From: Methylobacter sp. BlB1
GTDB taxonomy: Bacteria; Pseudomonadota; Gammaproteobacteria; Methylococcales; Methylomonadaceae
Length of the DNA stretch: 64,000 nucleotides
Direction of reading: 5' to 3'
NCBI RefSeq assembly: GCF_015476545.1
Contig: NZ_JADMKV010000002.1
Span: 62,001 to 126,000, forward strand
Made by a program: the position numbers and the translations under genes. Shown here piece after piece: positions 54,625 through 64,000 of this stretch (positions are counted from its first letter, which is position 1; each line of letters starts with the position of its first letter). The notes under the pieces were generated by a model. That model did no database searches. It had not been told where the DNA came from and worked only from the letters and a program-made list of their open reading frames with translations.

Positions 54625-55977
54625 ATGTTTGATCTATCAAAATGCGCTACCGCCGCCGCTACGGCCTTATTATTGAATAGCGTTGGCTATTCCGTCACGG
54701 CAGTCGCCGAAAACAATACCTACTATACCCTCGAACAGGCTGTCAATTACGCACTGGACAATAATCCGAGCTTGCAGGTCATGCACGAGCGTATTGCGCA
54801 GGCTGAGGCCCAATTAGGCGAAGCACGGGCCAGTTTTTATCCGCAAGTGAAAGCGCGGCTGTCCTATGAGCATTCCGACAACCCTGCCCGCGCGTTCAGC
54901 ATGATCATCTCGCAGCGGCGGCTGGATTTCGGCGGCACTGACTTCAACCATCCTGGCGGCGTCGACAACTATCATCCGGAAGTGATCGCCACCTATTCCC
55001 TTTTTAACGGCGGCCAGGATTATCAAAACAAAATAGCCGCCGAGCTGGGCGTGGATGCGGCAACGCTCGAGGAATCGGCGACTCGCAACCAGTTGATCCA
55101 GTCGGTCACTTCGGCGTTTTACGGTGTACTGGCCGCCAAGGAAGCGCATAAAGTCGCCCAGCGCTCCATTGACGCCGTCAAAAGTGAGCTGGAACAAAGC
55201 CGCACGCGCTTTGAGGCCGGAACGGTTCTTAAATCCGATGTGCTGTCGCTGGAAGTGCAACTGGCCGAAGCTCAGGATGCCGAAATCCGGGCTGCCAATG
55301 CCATAGAACTGGCCCAAAGCGGACTCAAAACCCTGATGGGCATCAATGCCGGAGATCCGTTTGCGATTGCCGAGGCTTCATCCTGGCAACTGCCGCAGCT
55401 CGACAAGCCCTTTGCAACGCTGCTAGCTCAGGCTATCGCGCAACGGCCGGAAGCCGAAGCGGCTCAAAAACAGGTTGAAATTGCCGAGCGTAAGCTCAGC
55501 GCCGCCAAAGGCGCTCACTTGCCCAAAGCTGATGCTTATCTCAGCTACGGCTCCGACAGCAAGAACCTCGATTATTCGACCAGTCGCGACAATGTCACGG
55601 CCGGCGTCCAGGTCGAAGTGGACGTCTTCTCGGGTTTTCGCACCAGCGAGAATGTGAAAAAAGCTGAAAGGCAACTTGCGGAAGCCCAAAAAATCGCCCG
55701 AAAAATACAGCTCGACATCGAAAATGACGTTAAAACCGCCTATCTGAAGCTTCAGGAGGCCTTGGACCGGGTCAAAGTCACAACCGTTTCGGTCGCGTCC
55801 GCGGAAGAAGCTTTCCGTCTCGTCAGCGAGCAGCGCCAGGCCGATGTCGTCACCATCACACGCTATATTGAAAGCGAAGTCGCGCGCGACGAAGCCAATT
55901 CCCGCGTCATCGCCGCCCGTTACGATGCCCTGCAGGCGGAAGCCGAACTCAATAAAGCATTAGGCAATTGGAAATAA
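54625..55977 (+). CDS. TolC-family outer-membrane efflux channel
   Basis: A 450-residue exported protein with the two-fold outer-membrane efflux protein repeat: signal peptide to about 28, then YYTLEQAVNYALDNNPSLQV, long helical hairpins (for example ESEVARDEANSRV) and beta-strand loops carrying SYEHSDNP and SYGSDSKNL. It trimerises to form the exit duct of RND pumps. It is the first gene of a three-gene efflux operon, 10 bp before the adaptor. No lipobox cysteine follows the signal peptide, in contrast to OprM-type channels. Confidence 0.92.
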   Translation: MFDLSKCATAAATALLLNSVGYSVTAVAENNTYYTLEQAVNYALDNNPSLQVMHERIAQAEAQLGEARASFYPQVKARLSYEHSDNPARAFSMIISQRRLDFGGTDFNHPGGVDNYHPEVIATYSLFNGGQDYQNKIAAELGVDAATLEESATRNQLIQSVTSAFYGVLAAKEAHKVAQRSIDAVKSELEQSRTRFEAGTVLKSDVLSLEVQLAEAQDAEIRAANAIELAQSGLKTLMGINAGDPFAIAEASSWQLPQLDKPFATLLAQAIAQRPEAEAAQKQVEIAERKLSAAKGAHLPKADAYLSYGSDSKNLDYSTSRDNVTAGVQVEVDVFSGFRTSENVKKAERQLAEAQKIARKIQLDIENDVKTAYLKLQEALDRVKVTTVSVASAEEAFRLVSEQRQADVVTITRYIESEVARDEANSRVIAARYDALQAEAELNKALGNWK

Positions 55978-55987
55978 AGGACTTTTT

Positions 55988-57082
55988 ATGACAGATCACA
56001 ATTCGGCCACGAAGCGCAAATGGCTTATCCCGGCCGCCGCCATCATAGGGCTTATCCTGGTCATTCTTTATGCGCTGGGCCTTATCGGCGCCGGTGATAA
56101 AGTAGAACCGGGCACGCAGGAGATTGCGGCCCGGCCGGTTCCGCCCAACGCCCGAACACTGACTGTCGGCCAGAGCAAGACCGATGATGTCCAGTTCTGG
56201 CCCGGCACGATCCGTTCGCGTACGGTCGCCAAGATAGCACCCAAATACACGGCCCGCATCATCGGCATTGAAGTCAATGCCGGCGACAGCGTCAAAAAAG
56301 GCCAGGTACTGGCCAGGCTGGACGAACGTGAAGCAACGGCAAGCCTGAACGAAGCCCAGGCGCGCCTGGCGGCGGCCAGAGCGCAAGCCGCTCAAGCGGT
56401 TGCCGACGAAAAGAGAACCCGAGTCCTTTATGAAAAACAGGCCGCCACGCGCGAGAATTACGACGCCGTCATTGCCCGTTCCAGAGCCGCGCAAGCCAAT
56501 GTCAAACAGGCCGCCAACGCCGTTGAGCAGTTGCGCATCTCCCTAGGCGAAAACAATCTGCGCGCGCCTTTTGACGGCATCATTTCCCAACGGCTGAAAG
56601 AACCGGGCGACATGGGGTTGGCGGGCGAGCCTATCGTTATTCTGCAAAAACCCGAGGATTTGCGTCTGGAAGTCGCAATTCCGAATTTCTGCGCCGGCCG
56701 CATCCGTACCGGCATGGAAGTCGATGTACGCATCGATGCCCTGGATAAGATTTTAAAAGCAAAAATCGATGAGATCACTCCTCAGATCGATATAGAAACG
56801 CGAACCCAGCTGGTCAAAGCCGCGCTACCAAAGACTGAAGGACTGCAACCCGGCCTGCTGGGCTGGCTGCTGCTGAACTGCACCGAGGAACATCACGCCA
56901 TCCTGATACCGGCATCCGCCGTGCTGCACTATGGCCAGCTCGAAGCGGTCACCATCGTTAAAGACAATCATACCTATACGCGCCATATCCGCACCGGCAA
57001 GCAATACGGCGATCAAATCGAAGTCCTGTCCGGCCTGCGCGACGGCGAAACCATACTGATCAATAACGGTTCACCAGAATGA
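55988..57082 (+). CDS. RND efflux periplasmic adaptor (MFP)
   Basis: A 364-residue membrane fusion protein: a single N-terminal helix (about 14-35), a lipoyl/barrel-sandwich half motif (ARIIGIEVNAGDSVKKGQVL), an alpha-hairpin of about 70 residues rich in A/E/R, the second lipoyl half (RAPFDGIISQRLKEPGDMG) and a beta-barrel domain. It links the inner-membrane pump to the TolC-like channel. Its stop overlaps the pump gene start by 4 bp (ATGA). Confidence 0.93.
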   Translation: MTDHNSATKRKWLIPAAAIIGLILVILYALGLIGAGDKVEPGTQEIAARPVPPNARTLTVGQSKTDDVQFWPGTIRSRTVAKIAPKYTARIIGIEVNAGDSVKKGQVLARLDEREATASLNEAQARLAAARAQAAQAVADEKRTRVLYEKQAATRENYDAVIARSRAAQANVKQAANAVEQLRISLGENNLRAPFDGIISQRLKEPGDMGLAGEPIVILQKPEDLRLEVAIPNFCAGRIRTGMEVDVRIDALDKILKAKIDEITPQIDIETRTQLVKAALPKTEGLQPGLLGWLLLNCTEEHHAILIPASAVLHYGQLEAVTIVKDNHTYTRHIRTGKQYGDQIEVLSGLRDGETILINNGSPE

Positions 57083-60000
57083 GCGAGCATCAACCCAAGG
57101 CGGTCCAACCGGCCGAGCCTGAAAAAAAAGACAGCTTCACGGTCAGTATCGTCAGACTGTTCACGACCTCGCAACTGTCGCTGCTGTTTTTGATCATTTC
57201 CCTGCTGGCCGGTGCAGCGGCGCTGGTGCTAACGCCGCGCGAAGAAGACCCTCAGATCATCGTGCCGGTCATGGACGTATTCGTGCAATATCCGGGCGCC
57301 AGCAGCGAAGAAGTTGAAAAACTGGTCACAACGCCGGTGGAAGTTCTGCTGCGGCAAATCGACGGCGTGGAATACGTGTATTCGATGTCCAGACCCGGCG
57401 AGGCTGTGATCACGGTCCGTTACCTGGTCGGCGAAGACCGCGAAAACAGCCTGATCAAGACGCGTGATAAACTGTTGGCCAATCTGGACATCATACCGGC
57501 CGGCGTGACCAACTGGGTTGTAAAGCCTGTGGAAATCGACGACGTACCGATCGTATTGCTGACCCTGTCGCCGCAAAACCAGCTCTACGACGCCATGAGT
57601 CTGCGGCGCATTGCCGATGAAGTGATCGAACGGCTGCGTACAGTTGAAAACGTCGGCAAGAGCTGGGTGGTCGGCGCGCCACCGCGGCGCATTTCCGTCT
57701 ATCCCGATCCGGGCAGACTGGCTTCGCGCAACACTACGCTACTGGAAATCAAACAAGCGCTGATGCAGGCCAACATCAACGTGCAGGCCGGCGTCTTCGA
57801 GCATAACAACCGCGAAATCCTGCTGGAAGCCGGCCCTTTCTATCGAACGCCTGAAGAAGTGGCCTCGACGGTCATTAAAAGCATCGATGGCCGCATCGTC
57901 TATCTACGCGATGTTGCGCGCATCGAAGACGGCCCGGCCGATGTGCAGCATTACACGCGCATCGGCTTCGGCCCGGCTGCCGAACACATGCGCACGGTCG
58001 GCAAGGCGGTAGGCGATCAGCCTCAGGCCGGCGAAGAAAGGCAGATGGTGACGATCGCCATCGCCAAGCGCAAGGGCAGCAATGCCGTCAGCGTCGCCGA
58101 GGACGTCATTAAAGCCAGCGAAGCATTGCGTGGCACCATAATTCCTGATGATCTGCTCGTGACTATCACCCGCAATTATGGAGAAACGGCCGACCATAAG
58201 GTCAACGAACTGGTCAAGCACTTAGGCATCGCGATCCTGACCATCATCGTGCTGCTGGCGTTAAGTCTGGGATTGAAAGAGTCGTTCATCGTCTCCATCG
58301 CCGTGCCGATGACTTTCGCCGTCACGCTGCTGCTGGATTTGATCTTCGGCTATACCATCAACCGCGTTACGCTGTTCGCGCTGATTCTATCGCTGGGCCT
58401 TCTGGTTGACGACCCGATCGTCGACGTCGAAAACATTCACCGCCATTACAAGCTGCGCAAGGAGCCGCCGTTGCGCGCACTGCTGACGGCCGTCGACGAA
58501 GTCCGGCCGCCGACTATTCTGGCGACTTTTGCCGTTATCCTGTCTTTCATCCCGATGTTTTTTATCACCGGCATGATGGGTCCTTACATGGCGCCGATGG
58601 CCTTCAACGTGCCTATCGCGATGCTGATGTCTTTGATCATCGCCTTCACCGTGACGCCGTGGGCCAGCTACCGTCTGCTGAAAGGCGACTACGGCAAGGA
58701 TCACGGCGAACCGTTCGAGCTGAAAAAAAGCGCCGGTTACCGCATCTATAATAAAATCCTGACTCCACTGGTGGCTTCGCCACGGCGCGCCTGGCTGTTT
58801 ATCGGCATCATTATTATCGCCTTTATCGCCTCCGCTCTGCTGGCCGTCACTCGTGCCGTGCCGCTCAAGCTGTTGCCGTTCGACAACAAAAATGAGCTGC
58901 AACTGGTCATCGACATGCCCAAGGGCTCGACGCTGGAGCAGACCGACGAGGTCGCCCGGGCTTTAGGCCGCTATCTGTCCACCGTTAATGAGGTGACCGA
59001 TTATGAGTCCTATATCGGTCTTGCTTCGCCGATGGATTTCAACGGCATGGTCCGGCATTACTATCTGCGCCAGGGCAGCTACGTCGGCGAGGTGCGCATC
59101 AGCCTGATCGATAAGGAGCACCGCGAGCATCAATCGCATGATATCGCCCTGCGCATACGGCCTGAAATCGAGCGCATCGGCAAAGAGTACGGCGCCAAGC
59201 TCAAAATAGTCGAGCTCCCGCCCGGCCCGCCCGTGCTGTCGACCGTGGTCGCCGAAGTTTACGGCCCGCCTGAAGCGAGCTACAAGGACATCATCAATGT
59301 TTCCAATCGTATCAAGGGCGCATTGGCCCAAACCGAAGGGGTGGTTGATGTCGACGACATGGTCGATGCCGAGCATGAAAAAATACACTTCCGCCTGAAC
59401 CGTGAAAAAGCGGCCCTGAACGGCATTACCGCAGCCCAGGTTGCCCAAACCCTGCAGCTGGCAGTGCAAGGTGCGGCGGCTGGATCTGTGCATGTCATGA
59501 CCGAACGCAAGCAGTTGGAAATCTATCTGCAGCTGCCCCGGGCCATCCGTTCAACCATACCCGACCTGTTGTCGCTGCGCGTTAAATCGGACCAGGGCCA
59601 TTTAGTACCGTTAGGCGAGATCGGCACGATGACCGTCGAGTCGGGCGACCCGACCATCCACCATAAAAATTTGCAAAGACTGTCTTATGTAACAGCTGAA
59701 ATGGCCGGCCGCAGTCCGGTTGAGGCGATACTGGATATGTTCGACTACTTCGACGAGAATCCTTTGCCCGAAGGTTACTCGGCCGACATGGCCGGCGAAG
59801 GCGAGTGGAAAATCACCGTCGACGTCTTCCGCGACTTGGGGCTGGCCTTTGCCGCGGCCATGGTCATGATCTACGTGCTGCTGGTCGGCCAGACCGGCTC
59901 ACTGGGCATTCCGTTGGTCATGATGATCGCGATCCCGCTGACCATCATCGGCATCATGCCCGGTTTCTGGCTGCTGAACCTGTTCACGGAACCGGTAGCG

Positions 60001-60375
60001 GGCTATGCCACGCCGATCTATTTCACGGCCACGGCCATGATCGGCATGATTGCGCTGGCCGGCATCGTGGTCAGAAACTCGATCATCCTGATCGACTTCA
60101 TCGAGCGCACCTACAACCGCGACGCCGAAACGACGCTGCCGGAAGCCCTGATAGAAGCCGGCGCGATACGCCTGACGCCGATCTTCCTGACCGCCGCCGC
60201 GGCCGTATTCGGCTCCGCCATCATCGTGCTGGACCCGATCTTTTCCGGGCTGGCCTGGAGCTTCATCTTCGGCATCGTGGCTTCCACGCTGTTCTCGTTG
60301 GTCGTGATTCCGGTGGTTTATTTCCTGATCAAAAGGAATAAGCCTAAAGAGCTGAATATAGAGACGGAACTGTAG
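57079..60375 (+). CDS. RND family efflux pump permease
   Basis: A 1098-residue inner-membrane antiporter of the AcrB fold. Twelve membrane helices in two repeats are visible, with large periplasmic loops after helices 1 and 7. The TM4 proton-relay aspartates are in SLGLLVDDPIVDVENIHRHY. The N-terminus carries the PREEDPQIIVPVMDVFVQYPG motif, and the protein is longer than AcrB (1049) because of an N-terminal cytoplasmic extension of about 28 residues and insertions. The substrate is unknown; it groups by eye with uncharacterised HAE-like pumps, not with CusA (no periplasmic Met triad recognised). Confidence 0.93.
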   Translation: MSEHQPKAVQPAEPEKKDSFTVSIVRLFTTSQLSLLFLIISLLAGAAALVLTPREEDPQIIVPVMDVFVQYPGASSEEVEKLVTTPVEVLLRQIDGVEYVYSMSRPGEAVITVRYLVGEDRENSLIKTRDKLLANLDIIPAGVTNWVVKPVEIDDVPIVLLTLSPQNQLYDAMSLRRIADEVIERLRTVENVGKSWVVGAPPRRISVYPDPGRLASRNTTLLEIKQALMQANINVQAGVFEHNNREILLEAGPFYRTPEEVASTVIKSIDGRIVYLRDVARIEDGPADVQHYTRIGFGPAAEHMRTVGKAVGDQPQAGEERQMVTIAIAKRKGSNAVSVAEDVIKASEALRGTIIPDDLLVTITRNYGETADHKVNELVKHLGIAILTIIVLLALSLGLKESFIVSIAVPMTFAVTLLLDLIFGYTINRVTLFALILSLGLLVDDPIVDVENIHRHYKLRKEPPLRALLTAVDEVRPPTILATFAVILSFIPMFFITGMMGPYMAPMAFNVPIAMLMSLIIAFTVTPWASYRLLKGDYGKDHGEPFELKKSAGYRIYNKILTPLVASPRRAWLFIGIIIIAFIASALLAVTRAVPLKLLPFDNKNELQLVIDMPKGSTLEQTDEVARALGRYLSTVNEVTDYESYIGLASPMDFNGMVRHYYLRQGSYVGEVRISLIDKEHREHQSHDIALRIRPEIERIGKEYGAKLKIVELPPGPPVLSTVVAEVYGPPEASYKDIINVSNRIKGALAQTEGVVDVDDMVDAEHEKIHFRLNREKAALNGITAAQVAQTLQLAVQGAAAGSVHVMTERKQLEIYLQLPRAIRSTIPDLLSLRVKSDQGHLVPLGEIGTMTVESGDPTIHHKNLQRLSYVTAEMAGRSPVEAILDMFDYFDENPLPEGYSADMAGEGEWKITVDVFRDLGLAFAAAMVMIYVLLVGQTGSLGIPLVMMIAIPLTIIGIMPGFWLLNLFTEPVAGYATPIYFTATAMIGMIALAGIVVRNSIILIDFIERTYNRDAETTLPEALIEAGAIRLTPIFLTAAAAVFGSAIIVLDPIFSGLAWSFIFGIVASTLFSLVVIPVVYFLIKRNKPKELNIETEL

Positions 60376-60574
60376 AATCAACTTCCGACGCTAGGCAATA
60401 GCTTCCAGAGGCACGCAGATCAAGTCAAAAACTTCGTGCCTCTGTAGTATTTTTGGCCTCATAATTGCGAGAATCATACCCATTAAACTGGCGCATAAAA
60501 GCAAGGAAATCTGACCAGCTTTAGCGGTGGCAGAAAATAGTTAAACTGATCGCCTCTGTCACTGTCCATAAAAC

Positions 60575-61441
60575 ATGGCTGAAATATCCGCAGAGCGATT
60601 ACGAACGCATGTTTACAAACTTGCCGGTGAGATTGGGCAGCGCAATATATTTCATCCGCAGGCTCTGAGTGCTGCCGCGCAATACATTACCGAAGAATGG
60701 CACAAACAAGGCTATGAAGTCCGGCCACTTGTTTATATTGATCGAGGCGTTGAACGCGCCAATCTTGAAATTACCTGTGAAGGCAAAAGCCGGAGCGGCA
60801 AATACATTTTGGTAGGCGCTCATTATGATTCAGTCATCGGCAGTCCCGGCGCCAACGATAATGGCAGCGGCATCGCGGCCTTATTAGAGCTGTCGCGTCT
60901 GTTCCGAGAGATTCAGCCCGATACCAGCATTCGTTTTGTCGCCTTTGTTAATGAAGAGCCGCCTTTTTTCTACGGCCATGAGATGGGCAGCATGGTTTAC
61001 GCCAAAGCCGCCAGGCAGCGCCGCGAACCGATACGCTTCATGATCGCGCTGGAAACCATCGCTTGCTACAGGAACAGTCCGGGCAGCCAGACCTACCCGC
61101 CTTTGCTCAAGCACTTCTATCCCGATACAGGCAATTTCATCGCCTTTGTTGCCAACCTGAAATCTCGAGGCGTCATGCTCGAAAGCGCCAGGGCCTTTTC
61201 CGCATCGACCGATTTTCCCCTGGAAACGATTGCGGCCCCGGAAATAGTGCCGGGCGTCTCCTGGAGCGATCACTCGTCGTTCTGGCGGCACGGTTATAAG
61301 GCGTTTATGGTGACTGATACGGCTCTCTATCGGTATCCTTATTACCATGCGCCTGAGGATACGCCTGATAAGCTCGATTATGAGCCATTTGCCAGAATGA
61401 CTCGGGGGTTGTTTTTGATGTTGGCTTCGCTGACGGGTTAA
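60575..61441 (+). CDS. M28-family zinc aminopeptidase-like protein
   Basis: A 288-residue co-catalytic zinc peptidase of the M28 type. Zinc and catalytic residues are in order: H83 and D85 in GAHYDSV, D95 in PGANDNGSG, E127/E128 in NEEPP, and H in WSDHSSFWRHG near 250. No signal peptide or extra domains are seen, so it is a cytoplasmic single-domain member, unlike secreted aminopeptidases of the family. It stands alone between the pump and the repeat cluster; its substrate is unknown. Confidence 0.88.
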   Translation: MAEISAERLRTHVYKLAGEIGQRNIFHPQALSAAAQYITEEWHKQGYEVRPLVYIDRGVERANLEITCEGKSRSGKYILVGAHYDSVIGSPGANDNGSGIAALLELSRLFREIQPDTSIRFVAFVNEEPPFFYGHEMGSMVYAKAARQRREPIRFMIALETIACYRNSPGSQTYPPLLKHFYPDTGNFIAFVANLKSRGVMLESARAFSASTDFPLETIAAPEIVPGVSWSDHSSFWRHGYKAFMVTDTALYRYPYYHAPEDTPDKLDYEPFARMTRGLFLMLASLTG

Positions 61442-61450
61442 TAACAAGCT

Positions 61451-61507
61451 GTAGGGTCGAATTCATTTATGCCCTTTGGGTACTTGTGCCCTTTGGGTAT
61501 TCGACCT
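61451..61507. repeat. Dispersed repeat with inverted ends
   Basis: It begins GTAGGGTCGAATTCATT, identical to the start of the right inverted-repeat flank at 16398, and ends ATTCGACC, giving inverted termini GGTCGAAT/ATTCGACC. Inside, GCCCTTTGGGTA occurs twice (61471 and 61488). The sequence after the left 107-bp copy at 12820 (GGTCGAACACCCAAAGAGC) is a diverged version. It looks like a non-coding dispersed element. Confidence 0.7.
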
Positions 61508-61533
61508 GGAACGCTTCGTTGCTGCTAAATTCT

Positions 61534-61602
61534 GTAGGGTATGCACTGCATACCATTTTCAAAATTTGTTGACTCTGAAAAGGTACGCGATGCGTACCCT
61601 AC
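61534..61602. repeat. 69-bp palindromic (REP/MITE-like) element
   Basis: Two 21-bp arms, GTAGGGTATGCACTGCATACC (in part) at 61534-61554 and its near complement at 61582-61602, are separated by 27 nt. The motif GTAGGGTACGCATCGCGTACC (in part) is of a kind widely seen as intergenic repeats in proteobacteria. It lies 16 bp past the stop of acnB and may form its 3' hairpin. Confidence 0.7.
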
Positions 61603-61618
61603 TCATAATTTACAGCAA

Positions 61619-64000
61619 TTACTTGTCTGTCTCTACAGCTTCGGCCTTTTCCCGATAAGCTTTGATCCGGTCGAAGTTCAGATAGCGGTAGGTATCGGCC
61701 GCCGTCTCGTCGATCTGACGCGCGAACTGCATGTACTCCTCAACCGTCGGAATTCTGCCCAGTATCGAGCATACGGCCGCCAGTTCCGCCGAGGCCAGAT
61801 AGACGTTCGCGTTGTTGCCCAGACGGTTCGGGAAGTTGCGCGTGGAGGTCGAAACCACGGTCGCGCCGTCCGCGACCCTGGCCTGGTTGCCCATGCACAG
61901 CGAGCATCCCGGCATTTCCATGCGCGCGCCGGACTTGCCGAAAATGCCGTAATAGCCTTCTTCGGTCAATTGCGATTGGTCCATCTTGGTCGGCGGCGAC
62001 ACCCACAGCTGGGTCGGCAGCTGCCCGGCATGCTTGTCGAGCAATTTGCCGGCGGCGCGGAAATGGCCGATATTGGTCATGCACGACCCCAAAAAGACTT
62101 CGTCGATCTTGGTGCCGGCCACTTCCGACAACGGTCTGACGTCATCGGGATCGTTCGGGCAGGCCAGCAGCGGCTCCTTGATTTCATTCAGGTCGATTTC
62201 GATGACTTCAAAGTATTCGGCATCGGCATCGGGCTCCAGCAATACCGGATTAGCCAGCCATTCCTGCATGGCCTTGATGCGGCGCTCGATCGTGCGCGCA
62301 TCGCCGTAGCCTTCGGTCAGCATCCATTTCAGCAAGGTAATGTTGGAATTGATGTACTCGCGGATCGGCGTTTCGTTCAGGCGAATCGTGCAGCCGCCGG
62401 CCGAACGCTCGGCCGAGGCATCGGACAACTCAAACGCCTGCTCGACTTTCAGATCAGGCAAACCTTCGATTTCCAGGATGCGGCCCGAGAACACGTTCTT
62501 CTTGCCTTTCTTCTCGACCGTCAGCAGGCCGCGCTGGATCGCCGCGTACGGAATGGCATTGACCAGATCGCGCAAGGTAATGCCGGGCTGCATTTCGCCT
62601 TTGAAGCGCACCAGCACGGACTCAGGCATATCCAGCGGCATAACGCCGGTGGCCGCCGCGAAAGCGACTAGGCCGGAACCGGCCGGGAACGAGATGCCGA
62701 TCGGGAAGCGCGTGTGCGAATCACCGCCGGTGCCGACGGTGTCAGGCAGCAGCATGCGGTTCAGCCAGGAATGGATGATGCCGTCGCCGGGACGCAGGGA
62801 CACGCCGCCGCGGTTCATTATGAAATCGGGCAAAGTGTGCTGCATTTCCACGTCAACCGGCTTCGGATAGGCGGCGGTATGGCAGAAAGACTGCATCACC
62901 AAATCGGCCGAGAAGCCGAGACAGGCCAGGTCTTTCAGTTCATCGCGGGTCATCGGGCCGGTCGTGTCCTGAGAGCCGACCGTGGTCATGTGCGGCTCGC
63001 AATAGGTGTTGGGCCGCACGCCGGCCATGCCGCAGGCTTTGCCGACGATTTTCTGCGCCAGGGTAAAGCCTTTGCCGGTGTCCGCAGGGCTGCCCGGACG
63101 GCGGAATACGGTCGATGCCGGCAAGCCCAGCACTTTGCGCGCTCTGTCGGTCAGGCCGCGGCCGATAATCAGCGGAATGCGGCCGCCGGCGCGAACTTCA
63201 TCGAGCAATACATCGGTCTTGAGCGAAAACTCGGCGATGACTTCATCGCTGCCATGGCGTTTGACGACGCCCTGATACGGATAGATGTCGATCACATCGC
63301 CCATGTGCATGTTCGATACGTCGCACTCGAACGGCAGCGCGCCCGAGTCTTCCATCGTGTTGAAGAAGATTGGCGCAATCTTGCCGCCGATGCAGACGCC
63401 GCCTGCGCGTTTGTTCGGCACATAAAGAATGTCGTTGCCGGTAAACCATAACACGGAGTTGGTGGCCGATTTGCGCGATGAGCCGGTGCCGACTACATCG
63501 CCCACATAGGCAACCGGAAAGCCTTTCTTTTTCAGTTCTTCAATCTGCTGCTCGGCATTGGTGATGCCCTCTCTAGGCATTTTCAGCATAGCTTTGGCGT
63601 GCAGGGGAATATCGGGACGCGACCAGGCATCGGGCGCCGGCGACAGATCGTCGGTATTGGTTTCGCCGGTGACTTTGAATACGGTTACGGTCAGTTTTTC
63701 AGGTACGTCGGGCTTGCTGGTGAACCACTCGGCCTCGGCCCATGATTTGAGCACCTGTTGGGCGAATTCATTGCCTGCCTCGGCTTTTTCCTGCACGTCA
63801 TGGAAGGCATCGAATATCAGCAGAGTATGCGAAAGCGCCTTGGCGGCGATAGGCGCTAGGACTTTGTTATCGAGCAATTCGATCAGCGGCGCGATGTTGT
63901 AGCCGCCCAGCATCGTGCCCAATAATTCAGTGGCCCTGGCAGCATCGAGTATCGGCGAAGCCACTTCGCCTTTGGCGACGGCAGCCAGAAAACCGGCCTT
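61619..64000 (-). CDS. acnB: Aconitate hydratase B, 5' end outside window
   Basis: AcnB isomerises citrate and isocitrate through cis-aconitate in the TCA cycle, using a [4Fe-4S] cluster. About 794 codons are present and the frame stays open at the window edge (upstream residues [17 protein letters not shown] match the family), so only about 65-70 N-terminal residues are missing; the TTG-type start at 63964 is internal. Conserved text includes [40 protein letters not shown] and the cluster-ligand region [15 protein letters not shown] near 61880-61920. The HEAT-like domain 5 precedes the swivel domain, as in the B type. The 3' end is flanked by the dispersed repeats. Confidence 0.96.
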   Translation of the reverse strand, partial: KAGFLAAVAKGEVASPILDAARATELLGTMLGGYNIAPLIELLDNKVLAPIAAKALSHTLLIFDAFHDVQEKAEAGNEFAQQVLKSWAEAEWFTSKPDVPEKLTVTVFKVTGETNTDDLSPAPDAWSRPDIPLHAKAMLKMPREGITNAEQQIEELKKKGFPVAYVGDVVGTGSSRKSATNSVLWFTGNDILYVPNKRAGGVCIGGKIAPIFFNTMEDSGALPFECDVSNMHMGDVIDIYPYQGVVKRHGSDEVIAEFSLKTDVLLDEVRAGGRIPLIIGRGLTDRARKVLGLPASTVFRRPGSPADTGKGFTLAQKIVGKACGMAGVRPNTYCEPHMTTVGSQDTTGPMTRDELKDLACLGFSADLVMQSFCHTAAYPKPVDVEMQHTLPDFIMNRGGVSLRPGDGIIHSWLNRMLLPDTVGTGGDSHTRFPIGISFPAGSGLVAFAAATGVMPLDMPESVLVRFKGEMQPGITLRDLVNAIPYAAIQRGLLTVEKKGKKNVFSGRILEIEGLPDLKVEQAFELSDASAERSAGGCTIRLNETPIREYINSNITLLKWMLTEGYGDARTIERRIKAMQEWLANPVLLEPDADAEYFEVIEIDLNEIKEPLLACPNDPDDVRPLSEVAGTKIDEVFLGSCMTNIGHFRAAGKLLDKHAGQLPTQLWVSPPTKMDQSQLTEEGYYGIFGKSGARMEMPGCSLCMGNQARVADGATVVSTSTRNFPNRLGNNANVYLASAELAAVCSILGRIPTVEEYMQFARQIDETAADTYRYLNFDRIKAYREKAEAVETDK

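Noticed and set aside
59899..60381. Long minus-strand frames inside the RND pump gene
   Set aside because: Composition (D/H/G/R-rich) and full overlap with conserved AcrB-like sequence show antisense shadows.
61541..62671. A 376-codon plus-strand frame opposite acnB
   Set aside because: It is the antisense of a highly conserved acnB coding region, has no ribosome site, and its translation is rich in G, R, Q and H with no known motif; it is a codon-bias shadow.
1..64000. CRISPR arrays, prophage genes, rRNA genes or toxin-antitoxin pairs
   Set aside because: No regularly spaced repeats, integrases, capsid-type genes or paired toxin/antitoxin ORFs were seen in the window.

Overview
The window looks like chromosomal DNA of a gammaproteobacterium, most likely a methanotroph-type member of the Methylococcales. 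This is inferred from gene content and protein character, because no methane monooxygenase or rRNA gene is present. Supporting signs are the conserved order recA-recX-alaS-lysC-csrA-tRNA-Ser, a gnnA-gnnB-lpxB lipid A block of the Acidithiobacillus/Methylococcus type, a B12 riboswitch before btuB, and a respiratory repertoire with both cytochrome bd and a B-family (ba3-type) haem-copper oxidase. Most of the window is ordinary, densely packed core genome; 12.3-16.5 kb is the most accessory-looking part.

Layout. 0-8 kb: 5'-truncated moeA, a rhodanese and an aminotransferase on the minus strand, then dksA-gluQ and acs, and a Wzx-like flippase. 8-12.4 kb: chaB, a coiled-coil stress-type protein, and a complete cytochrome bd operon (cydP-cydA-cydB-cydX) ending in a strong hairpin, with psiE upstream. 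12.3-16.5 kb: a gene-poor, AT-rich stretch bounded by a 107-bp inverted repeat pair; it holds a 57-aa membrane peptide, an unknown 180-aa protein and a cytochrome P450. 16.5-20 kb: an NCS2-like permease, a secreted CDP-diacylglycerol pyrophosphatase homologue and three tRNAs (Asn, Arg, Ser). 20-29 kb: csrA, lysC, alaS, recX, recA, lpxB, gnnB, gnnA. 29-33 kb: a three-gene set of PAS sensor, outer-membrane beta-barrel and PstS-like periplasmic protein, then a lipoprotein with a nine-G tract coupled to copA, and copZ. 36-41 kb: hflD, a GldA/permease/GldG-like ABC system, mutM. 41-47 kb: an unknown exported protein, a cobalamin riboswitch with btuB and a BtuM-type inner-membrane B12 carrier, then rsfS, nadD and proA. 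47-54 kb: a B-family oxidase (subunits IIa, II, I) in line with a dihaem cytochrome c, a seven-haem cytochrome and a periplasmic PpiC isomerase, with a TlpA-type thioredoxin converging on it. 54-64 kb: a complete RND efflux operon, an M28 peptidase, a cluster of short dispersed repeats, and acnB running off the right edge.

The points most worth following are the oxidase/multihaem cytochrome operon, the B12 regulon with its ECF-independent BtuM carrier, the GnnAB route to a diamino lipid A, the inverted-repeat-bounded P450 segment, the PAS/porin/PstS-like trio, and gluQ, which has no ATG, GTG or TTG start that preserves its ATP-binding motif. Coordinates, motifs and small ORFs were read by eye; family names rest on recalled conserved motifs and no database search was run.
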